Shown: positions 16,949-26,097 of the stretch, piece by piece | Numbering within the stretch: position 1 is the first letter of the stretch | How the letters are laid out: each line of letters opens with the position of its first letter | Assembly (NCBI RefSeq): GCF_019104945.1 | Contig: NZ_JAHRWW010000011.1 | Coordinates: 1 to 64,000, forward strand | Source: Thermomonas sp. | GTDB taxonomy: Bacteria > Pseudomonadota > Gammaproteobacteria > Xanthomonadales > Xanthomonadaceae | Direction: 5' to 3' | DNA length: 64,000 nt | The notes under the pieces: model-generated | What the model saw: the letters and a program-made list of their open reading frames with translations, nothing else | Database searches by the model: none | Told to the model about the DNA's origin: nothing | Position numbers and translations under genes: made by a program

Positions 16949-17938
16949 TCAGTACTCGCGTTCGGTGAGAGAGAGTGCGTGTTCGATCAAAGCCCAATCC
17001 GCGCCCGGCTGATGTGCGCCTTCACTTAACACCTGCCGAAATGCACGCCCGCCAGGCTGGCCAGAAAACAGCCCCAGCAGGTGACGGGTGATGTGTTTCA
17101 GGTACACGCCCTTACCCAGCTGCGCCTCCACATACGGGCGATACATGCGCAGCAATTCGGCGCGACTGCGCAGCTCACCGCCCCACCACGCCACGTCTAA
17201 CTGATGCAGCAGGTACGGCGTGTGATACGCCGCGCGCCCCAGCATCGCGCCTTCGACATGTTCAAGATGTGCGCTAGCTTCCACCGCATCGGCAATGCCG
17301 CCATTGACGATCACCTGCAACGCCGGTCGCTCGCGCTTCAAGCGATACGCCCAGTCGTAGCGCAGCGGCGGCACCTCGCGATTTTCCTTCGGCGACAGCC
17401 CTTTCAACCACGCATTGCGCGCGTGCACCACGAACATCCGGCAACCGGCCTCGGCAATCGTGTCGATGAAGGCGATGAAGCGCTCCCATTCGTGGTCATC
17501 ATCAACCCCCAGCCGACACTTCACCGTCACCGGCACCTTGCAGGCCGCGATCATCGCCGCCACCGATTCGGCCACCAGCGCCGGTTCGCGCATCAGGCAA
17601 GCACCGAAGCGCCCGGCCTGTACGCGGTCGGATGGGCAGCCGCAGTTGAGGTTGATCTCGTCATAACCCCACTCCGCGCCAATCCGCGCCGCCTGCGCCA
17701 GCAGTGCCGGCTCGCTGCCGCCTAGTTGCAACGCCACCGGGTGCTCGCAAGGATCCATCGCCAGCAACCGCGCGCGGTCCCCCAGCACCACCGCATTGGC
17801 GTGCACCATCTCGCTGTACAGCCGCGCATGCGGCGCCAACAGGCGGTGGAACACGCGGCAGTGGCTGTCCGTCCAATCCATCATCGGGGCGACGGACAGG
17901 CGTAGTTGGTCGGCGGGGATGGCAGCAGAGACAAACAT
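16949..17938 (-). CDS. dusA: tRNA-dihydrouridine synthase A
   Basis: About 329 residues, FMN-dependent enzyme reducing specific uridines in the tRNA D-loop. Conserved segments: LSVAPMMDWTDSHCRVFHR (FMN site), LQLGGSEP, INLNCGCPSDRVQAGRFGACLM with the catalytic cysteine near residue 98, VTVKCRLGVDD, FVVHARNAWLKGLSPKENREVPPL, VIVNGGI and GAMLGRAAYHTPYLL. The NREVPPL region marks DusA. I prefer the ATG at 17938: the upstream ATG (17947) touches a TACAAT hexamer at 17948-17953, which would place transcription start only a few bases before 17938. Confidence 0.93.
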   Translation of the reverse strand: MFVSAAIPADQLRLSVAPMMDWTDSHCRVFHRLLAPHARLYSEMVHANAVVLGDRARLLAMDPCEHPVALQLGGSEPALLAQAARIGAEWGYDEINLNCGCPSDRVQAGRFGACLMREPALVAESVAAMIAACKVPVTVKCRLGVDDDHEWERFIAFIDTIAEAGCRMFVVHARNAWLKGLSPKENREVPPLRYDWAYRLKRERPALQVIVNGGIADAVEASAHLEHVEGAMLGRAAYHTPYLLHQLDVAWWGGELRSRAELLRMYRPYVEAQLGKGVYLKHITRHLLGLFSGQPGGRAFRQVLSEGAHQPGADWALIEHALSLTEREY

Positions 17939-18029
17939 AAGCGGCATATTGTACGGGGCTCGTCACAGCTGCAGCGGCGCGCACATCCCCAATAGGCGAC
18001 AATAGGCCTTTTCCACCGCACTTTTCGCC

Positions 18030-20642
18030 ATGAATACTGCCTTCCGCAAGCCGCTACCCGGCACCGCTTTCGACTTTTTCGACGCCCGCGAGGCGGTGGA
18101 GGCGCTTAAGCCGGGGGCGTGGGCGGGCCTGCCGTACACCGCGCGGGTGCATGCGGAAAATATCGTGCGCAAAGGCGACCCGGAGCGCATCAACGATTAT
18201 CTGACCCAGTTGATCGAACGCCGCCGCGATCTCGACTTCCCTTGGTTCCCGGCGCGCGTGGTCTGTCACGACATCCTCGGCCAAACCGCGCTCGTTGATC
18301 TCGCCGGTTTGCGCGAAGCGGTGGCCAAGGCGGGCGGCGACCCGGCACAGGTCAACCCGGTGGTGCCGGTGCAGCTGATCGTGGACCACTCGCTGGCGGT
18401 GGAAGCCCCCGGCTTCGACAAAGACGCCTTCCATAAAAACCGCGCCATTGAAGACCGTCGCAACGCCGACCGCTTTGATTTCATCGAGTGGACACGACTA
18501 GCTTTCGACAATGTGGACGTAATCCCAGCGGGCAACGGGATCATGCACCAGATCAATTTGGAGAAGATGTCGCCGGTGATTTACACCCATAAGGGTGTGG
18601 CCTTCCCCGACACTTGTGTGGGCACCGATTCGCACACCCCGCATGTTGATTCTCTGGGCGTGATTGCCGTGGGTGTGGGCGGGCTGGAAGCCGAGAGCGT
18701 GATGCTAGGCAACCCCTCGTGGATGCGCCTGCCCGATATCGTCGCGGTGGAACTCTCCGGCAGGCCCGCACCCGGCATCACCGCTACCGACGTGGTGCTG
18801 GCGCTCACCGAGTTTTTGCGCCAGCAAAAAGTGGTCGGCGCGTATCTGGAGTTCCGTGGCGAGGGTGCTGCCGCACTCACCATCGGCGACCGTGCCACCA
18901 TTTCCAATATGGCCCCGGAATACGGCGCCACCGCGGCGATGTTCGCCATCGACGGCAACACTTTGGATTACCTGCGCCTGACCGGCCGCGACGAGGCGCA
19001 AGTGGCGCTGGTGGAGACCTACGCCAAGCACTGCGGCTTCTGGGCTGATGATTTGGCGAACGCACAGTTCGAGCGCAGCTTGCACTTTGACCTTGCCAGC
19101 GTGGTGCGCAACCTTGCCGGGCCTTCCAACCCACACCGCCGCCTGCCGGTCAGTGCGCTGGTTGATCGCGGCATTGCCGATGCCGCCAAGCTAGACGCGG
19201 CGCATCAGGAAGAAGCGCAAGGCCTGATCCCGGATGGCGCGGTGATCATCGCCGCCATCACCAGCTGCACCAACACGTCCAACCCACGCAACGTGATTGC
19301 CGCCGCGCTGTTAGCACGCAATGCCAATGCCCGCGGCCTTACCCGCAAACCATGGGTGAAGACCTCACTCGCCCCGGGCTCCAAAGCAGTGGAGTTGTAT
19401 CTGAAAGAAGCGAACCTACTGAGCGAGCTCGAACAACTGGGCTTTGGCATCGTCGGCTTCGCCTGCACCACCTGCAACGGCATGAGCGGCGCGCTGGATC
19501 CGGTGATCCAGAAAGAAGTGGTCGAACGCGACCTGTACGTGACGGCGGTGCTGTCCGGCAATCGCAACTTCGATGGCCGCATCCATCCCTATGCCAAGCA
19601 GGCCTTCCTGGCCTCACCGCCGCTGGTCATTGCCTACGCCATCGCCGGCACGGTGCGTTTTGATATCGAAAAAGACGTGCTGGGCGTGGATGCCGAAGGC
19701 ATTGAGGTGCGCCTAAAAGATATCTGGCCAACGGATGAAGAAATTGATGCCGTGGTAAGCGCTAGCGTTAAACCGGAACAGTTCCGCCGCATCTACGAGC
19801 CGATGTTTGCCGCGCGCGCCAAGGGCAAAGCCAAGCCGCTGTATGACTGGCGCGCGATGAGCACCTACATCCGCAACCCACCGTATTGGGAAGGCGCATT
19901 AGCCGGTGCGCGCACACTGAAGCACCTGCGCACACTGGCCGTGCTGGGCGATAACATCACCACCGACCACCTCTCGCCAAGCAACGCCATCCTCGCCAGC
20001 AGCGCCGCGGGCGAATACCTCGCCAAGATGGGCCTGCCGGAAGAGGACTTCAATTCCTACGCCACCCACCGCGGCGACCATCTGACCGCGCAGCGCGCCA
20101 CCTTCGCCAACCCCAAATTGCTCAACGAAATGGTGCGCAACGAAACCGGCGAGGTGAAGCAAGGCTCGCTGGCGCGGGTGGAACCCGAAGGCCAGGTCAT
20201 GCGCATGTGGGAGGCGATTGAAACCTACATGCAGCGCGGCCAGCCGCTGATCATTATTGCGGGTGCCGACTACGGCCAGGGCAGCAGCCGCGACTGGGCG
20301 GCCAAGGGCGTGCGGCTGGCGGGCGTGGAAGCCATTGCCGCCGAAGGTTTCGAGCGCATCCACCGGCAGAATCTAGTGGGCATGGGCGTGCTGCCGCTGC
20401 AATTCCAGCCCGGCACCACCCGCCTCACGCTGGGTATCGACGGCAGCGAAACCTTCAGCGTAGAAGGCACACCCACGCCGGGCGGCACGCTGACGCTGAT
20501 CATCGAACGCACTAACGGCGCGCAGGTCAGCGTTCCCGTGACTTGCCGCCTAGATAGCGATGATGACGTTGCCACCTATGTTGCAGGCGGTATCCTGCCG
20601 CGCTTTGCACATGAATTCATGGCGCAGAACGCGGCAACTTAA
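18030..20642 (+). CDS. acnD: 2-methylcitrate dehydratase, Fe-S type (AcnD)
   Basis: An 870-residue aconitase-family enzyme dehydrating 2-methylcitrate to 2-methyl-trans-aconitate in the methylcitrate cycle of propionate breakdown; PrpF isomerises the product. The N-terminus (FRKPLPGTAFDFFDAREAVEA) is characteristic of AcnD rather than AcnA. The [4Fe-4S] ligands are Cys413 (TSCTNTSNP) and Cys479/Cys482 (CTTCNG). GSSRDWAAKG at the swivel domain is intact. Its stop codon overlaps the convergent PIN toxin gene. prpF lies 4 kb downstream behind a toxin-antitoxin pair, a GGDEF gene and prpD; prpB and prpC are not in the window. Confidence 0.93.
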   Translation: MNTAFRKPLPGTAFDFFDAREAVEALKPGAWAGLPYTARVHAENIVRKGDPERINDYLTQLIERRRDLDFPWFPARVVCHDILGQTALVDLAGLREAVAKAGGDPAQVNPVVPVQLIVDHSLAVEAPGFDKDAFHKNRAIEDRRNADRFDFIEWTRLAFDNVDVIPAGNGIMHQINLEKMSPVIYTHKGVAFPDTCVGTDSHTPHVDSLGVIAVGVGGLEAESVMLGNPSWMRLPDIVAVELSGRPAPGITATDVVLALTEFLRQQKVVGAYLEFRGEGAAALTIGDRATISNMAPEYGATAAMFAIDGNTLDYLRLTGRDEAQVALVETYAKHCGFWADDLANAQFERSLHFDLASVVRNLAGPSNPHRRLPVSALVDRGIADAAKLDAAHQEEAQGLIPDGAVIIAAITSCTNTSNPRNVIAAALLARNANARGLTRKPWVKTSLAPGSKAVELYLKEANLLSELEQLGFGIVGFACTTCNGMSGALDPVIQKEVVERDLYVTAVLSGNRNFDGRIHPYAKQAFLASPPLVIAYAIAGTVRFDIEKDVLGVDAEGIEVRLKDIWPTDEEIDAVVSASVKPEQFRRIYEPMFAARAKGKAKPLYDWRAMSTYIRNPPYWEGALAGARTLKHLRTLAVLGDNITTDHLSPSNAILASSAAGEYLAKMGLPEEDFNSYATHRGDHLTAQRATFANPKLLNEMVRNETGEVKQGSLARVEPEGQVMRMWEAIETYMQRGQPLIIIAGADYGQGSSRDWAAKGVRLAGVEAIAAEGFERIHRQNLVGMGVLPLQFQPGTTRLTLGIDGSETFSVEGTPTPGGTLTLIIERTNGAQVSVPVTCRLDSDDDVATYVAGGILPRFAHEFMAQNAAT

Positions 20643-21055
20643 CCTAAAAGCAAGTTGCGAAACGGCTTGTGCTGCTTAAACCGATACGTGCGAAAGTCGC
20701 GCTGATCGGTGGAAAAAATACGCCCCTCGCCAGTGCGCTCAGCAAGCAACACCAGCGAGGCAGCGGCTAGATCCATCGGCAGGTCGGCGTATTTTTTAAT
20801 CAAGGCGCGCAGCCGCGGCAAATCGTGCTCATCTAGCGGGTGCAGTTGGTAGCCGCCGCGCTCGCCTAATTCAAGAAAGCGCTGCACTGCAGCGCTGCCA
20901 TAACGCGCACCCAAAAAATAGACGGTTTCAGTGAGCACTGGCCATGTCACGGCCAGCTGCTCATGTAACCCGCGCGAAACTTCCACCGCACGCGCATGGT
21001 GGTGGTCATCGCGATCGAACAACGCTACCCAATAACCCGTATCTGCAAGAATCAT
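20639..21055 (-). CDS. PIN-domain toxin (VapC-like ribonuclease)
   Basis: A 138-residue single PIN domain. The acidic metal site is intact: LADTGYWVALFDRDD (Asp5), PVLTETVYFLGARYG (Glu near 43), LPMDLAAASLVLLAER (Asp near 94) and IFSTDQRDF (Asp near 116). Such toxins cleave RNA with Mg2+/Mn2+ and are held inactive by the upstream antitoxin. The ATG overlaps the antitoxin stop (TCAT on the plus strand, i.e. ATGA). Its own stop overlaps the acnD stop by four bases in convergent orientation. Confidence 0.85.
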   Translation of the reverse strand: MILADTGYWVALFDRDDHHHARAVEVSRGLHEQLAVTWPVLTETVYFLGARYGSAAVQRFLELGERGGYQLHPLDEHDLPRLRALIKKYADLPMDLAAASLVLLAERTGEGRIFSTDQRDFRTYRFKQHKPFRNLLLG

Positions 21056-21339
21056 GCGGGCTTGGACAGTTTGCTGCGCAGCGCCTCAGCCACCACCTGC
21101 TTCACGTTTTCCGAAGCATTGGGATCACCACCCGCAAACCCACCCACCAGCCCCAATGCTTGTGCCGCCTCAAACGGGGCGGCGTGCTCGGCACGCAAGC
21201 GCGCATACAGCTGCGCCACCGATTCTTTCAACACATCGCTCACGTTCATCCCAGTGTGCTCCACGATATAGCGCAAGCGCTCTTCGGCCACACGATCGAA
21301 GCGCGCATTGACACGTAATGGGTCATTGCTCTCTGTCAT
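21052..21339 (-). CDS. Antitoxin of the PIN-type module
   Basis: A 95-residue protein. The first 45 residues (RVNARFDRVAEERLRYIVEHTGMNVSDVLKESVAQLYARL) fit a ribbon-helix-helix DNA-binding fold; the rest is a flexible tail with GGFAGGDPNASENVKQVV that probably wraps the toxin. Translational coupling with the toxin and position first in the pair are normal for type II antitoxins that repress their own promoter. A near-palindrome TTGCGCAGTGCAA sits just upstream (around 21364-21376) and could be the operator. Confidence 0.82.
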   Translation of the reverse strand: MTESNDPLRVNARFDRVAEERLRYIVEHTGMNVSDVLKESVAQLYARLRAEHAAPFEAAQALGLVGGFAGGDPNASENVKQVVAEALRSKLSKPA

Positions 21340-21470
21340 ACACCGTATGCTGAACTAAATATTTGCGCAGTGCAAGCCCCCTATTCCAGGCTCACCCCAC
21401 AGCAAACACCCGCTAGCAGTCCCGCAGGTTTTCGGTCATGATGCCGAAATCAAGGCCGCGACCGTAGGAT

Positions 21471-23225
21471 GTGGGTTTGAGTAAAAAATCAGCCCCAACA
21501 GGTACGCCTCCGCAGCCGCCCGCAGATAACGTGCTGCGGCTGCATGAGCCCGCCTCGGCCGAAGAGGACGCGGCGTGCTGGAAAGCGGTTCTAGAAGCCA
21601 CCCAGCAGGGCGTGTGGGAATACGATGGCCGCACCGATACGGTGTATCACTCGCCGTTGTGGAAATCACTACTCGGCTATGCCGATGAAGAAGTAGGCAA
21701 CTCGCTTAACGAATGGATGAGCCGCATCCACCCGGATGACAGGCCGCGCGTGCAGCAGGAAATGCAGCGTCACTTCAAGGAAGAAGTTCCGTTTTACGAA
21801 AGCCTGCACCGCATTCGCCACAAGGACGGCAGCTACCGCTGGGTACAAGACCGAGGCCGTGTAACCGAGCGCGACAGCAATGGCCAGCCACTGCGCATCA
21901 TCGGCACCAAGATGGATGCCAGCAGCCGCCAGCGCGAACAAGAAAACCTAGACCGGCTGACTGAGCAAGTACCCGGAGTGCTGTACCAATTTCAGCTCAG
22001 CCCCAGCGGGCATAGCTGGTTTCCCTATGCCTCCCCCAATGCCGAACGTATGTTCGGCCTGCCTTCAGAGAAACTACGCACCGACGCTACCCACGCCTTC
22101 GCATTGGTGCACCCAGATGACCTAGCTCCCACGATGGCCAGCATCGCGTATTCGGCGCAAACTCTGGAGCAGTGGGCAGCAGACTTTCGCATTCAAGTTC
22201 CCGACCAAGGCGAGCGCTGGCTACATGGCTATTCACAGCCACAGCGCTTGGAAAACGGCGACACGTTGTGGCATGGCTACTTGCAAGACATCACCGAAGA
22301 AAAACAACAAACCCTCAAACTGCAGGAAACCGAGCACTTACTGCGGCGGCTCATGAATGAAATGCCGATGGGGCTAGCCTTGGTGGATGACGGCGGCCAG
22401 TTCTACTTCCGAAACCGCCGTTTTCACGAACTGTTTGGATTCCCCGAAGACGAAGCCCTCAGCCTCCAACATTGGTGGGAAGAAAGTTATCCAGACCCAA
22501 ACTATCAAACCGAGGTGATCCAAGACTGGAACACCGCGTTGGCATTCTCGCGCGCCCATGGTGGCGAGATCCCGCGCAAAGATTATCGCGTCACTTTGCG
22601 CAACGGCAGCGTGCGCACCATGGCCATCGGTGGGCTCACCTTCGGTACCCACTTCATGGCTACCTTCGAAGACCGTACCGAACAACTGGCGCAAAGCGAG
22701 CTGTTGCGCAAAATGGCTTATCTCGACGGGCTCACCGGTATCTCCAATCGTCGCCATTTTGATGAAACCCTCGCCACTGAATGGCGACGCGGCCAGCGCA
22801 ACGGTCTGCCGATTTCGCTGCTGATGCTCGATATCGACCACTTCAAAGCCTATAACGATCTGTACGGCCACCAACGCGGCGATGAATGTCTGCAGTCGGT
22901 GGCACGCGCACTTCAGGATGGCCTGGCACGTGCGCAAGATATGGCCGCGCGCTATGGCGGCGAAGAGTTTGTTTGCCTGTTGCCCGAGTGCGATCTGGAC
23001 GGCGCGACCCATGTGGCCCAGCACTTGTTGCAGACCGTGCAAGCACTGGGAATCGAACACAAGGGCTCGCCGGTGGCAGGCGTGGTCACCGTCAGCATTG
23101 GCGTGGCCAGCGTTACGCCCAGCGAACACAGCAGCGCTGAAACACTGCTGGCACGCGCCGACGAACTGCTATATCGCGCCAAGCAAACTGGCCGCAATCG
23201 GGTTGAAACCGGCATCGGCAGTTAA
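21471..23225 (+). CDS. PAS-PAS-PAS diguanylate cyclase
   Basis: About 584 residues, no transmembrane segment or signal peptide. Three PAS-type sensor domains occupy roughly residues 38-155 (with a PAC-like HKDGSYRWVQDRGRV), 160-275 and 285-405. The GGDEF domain (about 415-580) has the active GGEEF motif preceded by an RAQD inhibitory site five residues upstream. It is therefore predicted to make c-di-GMP with product inhibition. The start is GTG at 21471 with a weak AGGAT before it; TTG two codons downstream is an alternative. An inverted repeat TTTCGG-N8-CCGAAA lies at 21430-21449. It separates the toxin-antitoxin pair from prpD. Confidence 0.88.
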   Translation: MGLSKKSAPTGTPPQPPADNVLRLHEPASAEEDAACWKAVLEATQQGVWEYDGRTDTVYHSPLWKSLLGYADEEVGNSLNEWMSRIHPDDRPRVQQEMQRHFKEEVPFYESLHRIRHKDGSYRWVQDRGRVTERDSNGQPLRIIGTKMDASSRQREQENLDRLTEQVPGVLYQFQLSPSGHSWFPYASPNAERMFGLPSEKLRTDATHAFALVHPDDLAPTMASIAYSAQTLEQWAADFRIQVPDQGERWLHGYSQPQRLENGDTLWHGYLQDITEEKQQTLKLQETEHLLRRLMNEMPMGLALVDDGGQFYFRNRRFHELFGFPEDEALSLQHWWEESYPDPNYQTEVIQDWNTALAFSRAHGGEIPRKDYRVTLRNGSVRTMAIGGLTFGTHFMATFEDRTEQLAQSELLRKMAYLDGLTGISNRRHFDETLATEWRRGQRNGLPISLLMLDIDHFKAYNDLYGHQRGDECLQSVARALQDGLARAQDMAARYGGEEFVCLLPECDLDGATHVAQHLLQTVQALGIEHKGSPVAGVVTVSIGVASVTPSEHSSAETLLARADELLYRAKQTGRNRVETGIGS

Positions 23226-23293
23226 CGCGTTCACCTGCTTTGCGCAGCCACACGCGCACACTGCGCGCAGGTCTTTTGCCATCAGGATGCTCC

Positions 23294-24733
23294 ATGTCTT
23301 CGCTCAACGACAGCACGCGCCCCAATTGGGACGCCGAGCTGATTCAAATTGCCAACTACGTTACCAACTACCACCCCAGCACCGAACTCGCGTGGCAGAC
23401 CGCGCGCCACATGCTGATCGACTCACTCGGCTGTGCGCTGGAAGCGTTGGAATACCCGGCGTGCACCAAACTGCTCGGCCCGGTGGTACCCGGCGCAACA
23501 CTTACCAACGGCGCGCGCGTGCCGGGCACGGCCTACCAGCTCGACCCAATCAAAGCCGCGTTTGATATCGGCGCCACCATCCGCTGGCTGGACTATAACG
23601 ACACCTGGCTCGCCGCCGAGTGGGGCCACCCATCCGACAACCTCGGCGCAATTCTCGCCGTGGCCGACTGGCGCAGCAGAAACGGCGCGTCAATCACGAT
23701 GCGCGACGTGCTTGAATGTGCCATCAAAGCACACGAAATTCAGGGCGTCCTTGCCATCAAAAACTCGTTCAACCAAGTTGGGCTTGATCACGTTGCCCTC
23801 GTGAAACTGGCCTCCACGGCGGTGGTGAGCCAGTTGCTTGAACTTAGCCGCGAACAAACACTGGCCGCATTATCGCAGGTGTTTGTTGATGGCCAAGCGC
23901 TGCGCACCTACCGCCACGCGCCGAATACTGGCTCGCGCAAAAGCTGGGCCGCGGGCGATGCGTGTTCACGCGCAGTGCGGCTTGCGCTGATCGCACAAAC
24001 CGGCGAAATGGGCTACCCCGGCGCGCTCACCGCGCCCGCTTGGGGGTTTTACGATGTGTCGTTCCAAGGCCGCCCGTTCAAGTTTGATCGCAACTTCGGC
24101 AGCTATGTCATCGAGAACGTACTGTTCAAGATCAGCTACCCCGCCGAGTTTCACGCGCAAAGCGCGGTAGAAGCCGCAATGACGCTGCACGCAATGTTGA
24201 AAACACTTGGCCGCAGCGTGGATGAGATTGAAAAAATCGTCATCCGCACCCACGCCGCCTGCGTGCGCATCATCGACAAACAAGGCCCCTTGGATAACCC
24301 CGCCGACCGCGACCACTGCATTCAATACATGGTGGCGGTGCCGCTGCTGTTTGGCCGCCTCACCGCCGCCGACTACGAGGCCAACGTGGCCGCAGACCCG
24401 CGCATCGACGCGCTGCGCGCCCGCATCCGCTGCGTGGAAGACCCAGACCTGACCACCGATTACCACGACCCGGACAAGCGCAGTATTGCCAATGGGCTAA
24501 ACGTCACCTTCAAAGATGGCACGAAGCTTGATGAGGTGCTGGTGGAATACCCCATCGGCCACCGCCGCCGTCGTGATGAAGGTATTCCGCTGCTGGAAGA
24601 CAAATTCCGCCACAATCTTGCACGCCGGTTTGATGCCGCGCACCAGCAGCAAATTTTAGATGTGGCGCTCGACCAAGCCACATTGGAAGCGATGCCGGTG
24701 CATACCTTCATGGATCTATTCGCCACGTCTTAA
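23294..24733 (+). CDS. prpD: 2-methylcitrate dehydratase, PrpD type
   Basis: A 480-residue MmgE/PrpD-family enzyme (E. coli PrpD is 483) that dehydrates 2-methylcitrate to 2-methyl-cis-aconitate without an iron-sulfur cluster. Typical segments: DSLGCALEALEYPACTKLLGP, DIGATIRWLDYNDTWLAAEWGHPSDNLGAIL, AGDACSRAVRLAL, SYPAEFHAQSAVEAA and YMVAVPLLFGRL. I used the ATG at 23294 with AGGA upstream; an in-frame start 54 bp earlier has no family match. It is followed 66 bp later by prpF. Having PrpD beside an AcnD/PrpF pair is redundant and may reflect different stereochemical flux. Confidence 0.95.
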   Translation: MSSLNDSTRPNWDAELIQIANYVTNYHPSTELAWQTARHMLIDSLGCALEALEYPACTKLLGPVVPGATLTNGARVPGTAYQLDPIKAAFDIGATIRWLDYNDTWLAAEWGHPSDNLGAILAVADWRSRNGASITMRDVLECAIKAHEIQGVLAIKNSFNQVGLDHVALVKLASTAVVSQLLELSREQTLAALSQVFVDGQALRTYRHAPNTGSRKSWAAGDACSRAVRLALIAQTGEMGYPGALTAPAWGFYDVSFQGRPFKFDRNFGSYVIENVLFKISYPAEFHAQSAVEAAMTLHAMLKTLGRSVDEIEKIVIRTHAACVRIIDKQGPLDNPADRDHCIQYMVAVPLLFGRLTAADYEANVAADPRIDALRARIRCVEDPDLTTDYHDPDKRSIANGLNVTFKDGTKLDEVLVEYPIGHRRRRDEGIPLLEDKFRHNLARRFDAAHQQQILDVALDQATLEAMPVHTFMDLFATS

Positions 24734-24799
24734 TTTTAGACTCGCAGTGCTGCCTCAAAGCGGTGAAAATAGGCATTCTGTCTTGAATGGAACGCCACC

Positions 24800-25975
24800 A
24801 TGTCGTTTGCACCGCAGCTTCGCATCCCCGCCACTTATATGCGTGGTGGCACATCGAAAGGCGTATTTTTCAAACTGGCTGATCTGCCGGAATCCGCACG
24901 TGTGCTGGGTGCGGCGCGCGATGCTCTGCTGCTGCGCGTAATCGGCTCACCCGACCCATATGGCAAGCACACCGACGGCATGGGCGGGGCGACATCGTCC
25001 ACCAGTAAATGCGTGATTTTGGCGAAGTCCACGCGGCCTGATCACGACGTGGATTATCTGTACGGCCAAGTCAGCATCGACAGTGCCTTCGTGGACTGGT
25101 CGGGCAATTGCGGCAACCTCTCCGCAGCAGTGGGGCCGTTCGCCATCACCAATGGCCTGATCGACCCCGCACTGGTGCCGAAAAACGGCCTGTGCACGGT
25201 ACGCATTTGGCAGGCCAATATCGGTAAAACCATCATCGCGCATGTGCCGATGCACAACTTCCAAGTGCAGGAGACCGGTGATTTTGAGCTCGATGGCGTC
25301 ACCTTCCCTGCCGCTGAAATTGTTTTGGAATTTATTGACCCATCCGATGATGGCGATGCAGGCGCGATGTTCCCCACCGGGCAGCTGGTGGATACGCTCG
25401 ATGTGCCGGGCGTGGGCACGCTGCAGGCGACGATGATTACCGCAGGCATCCCCACTGTATTCGTCAATGCCGCCGAGATTGGCTATACCGGCACCGAGCT
25501 GCAGGGTGCGATCAATGAAGACAAGGCTGCGCTGGCAAAACTTGAGGCCATTCGCGTGGCGGGCGCGCTGCGCATGGGTTTGATCAAAACCGCAGAAGAG
25601 GCCGCGACGCGTCAGCACACCCCGAAGGTGGCCTTCGTCGCACCACCGCAGACGTATGTGTCCTCCGCGGGCAAAACGATTGCCGCTGAAGCGATTGATT
25701 TGAACGTGCGTGCGCTATCGATGGGCAAGCTGCACCACGCCATGATGGGTACCGCCTCAGTAGCCATTGCCACCGCCGCCGCCGTGCCGGGTACGTTGGT
25801 GAACTTGGCTGCAGGTGGCGGCACGCGTGAGCGCGTGTGCTTTGGCCACCCCTCCGGCACGCTCGCGGTAGGCGCCGCGGTGACGCAGATCAACGGCCAG
25901 TGGAGCGTAACCAAGGCGGTGATGAGCCGCAGCGCGCGCGTGCTGATGGAAGGTTGGGTGCGTATTCCGCAGTAA
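24800..25975 (+). CDS. prpF: 2-methylaconitate cis-trans isomerase
   Basis: A 391-residue diaminopimelate-epimerase-fold protein. The N-terminus YMRGGTSKGVFF (residues about 12-23) and GNCGNLSAAVGPFAI (around 109-123) are the PrpF signature. It converts 2-methyl-trans-aconitate made by AcnD into the cis isomer used by aconitase. In most genomes prpF directly follows acnD; here it follows prpD and acnD is 4 kb away. A large palindromic element follows the stop. Confidence 0.95.
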   Translation: MSFAPQLRIPATYMRGGTSKGVFFKLADLPESARVLGAARDALLLRVIGSPDPYGKHTDGMGGATSSTSKCVILAKSTRPDHDVDYLYGQVSIDSAFVDWSGNCGNLSAAVGPFAITNGLIDPALVPKNGLCTVRIWQANIGKTIIAHVPMHNFQVQETGDFELDGVTFPAAEIVLEFIDPSDDGDAGAMFPTGQLVDTLDVPGVGTLQATMITAGIPTVFVNAAEIGYTGTELQGAINEDKAALAKLEAIRVAGALRMGLIKTAEEAATRQHTPKVAFVAPPQTYVSSAGKTIAAEAIDLNVRALSMGKLHHAMMGTASVAIATAAAVPGTLVNLAAGGGTRERVCFGHPSGTLAVGAAVTQINGQWSVTKAVMSRSARVLMEGWVRIPQ

Positions 25976-25986
25976 ACCCGCATGGA

Positions 25987-26084
25987 TCGCTAGCAGGGGC
26001 TTCCCTGTAGCGAAATCAAGGGGGAGGCAGTCAGTGCAACTGACTGCCGGAGGACATTCGCGGAAGGGAAGCACCTGCTGGCGA
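25987..26084. repeat. 98-bp imperfect palindromic element with nested hairpin
   Basis: Outer arms of 20 bases (25987-26006 and 26065-26084) are complementary apart from two mismatches; left arm core is GCTAGCAGGGGCTTCCCT. Nested inside is a perfect 10-bp hairpin, GGCAGTCAGT-GCA-ACTGACTGCC (26026-26048). The element lies between the convergent ends of prpF and the SDR gene. It could serve as a two-way terminator, or be a REP/MITE-like dispersed repeat. No second copy was noticed in this window. Confidence 0.75.
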
Positions 26085-26097
26085 GCCCTCGCGCAAG

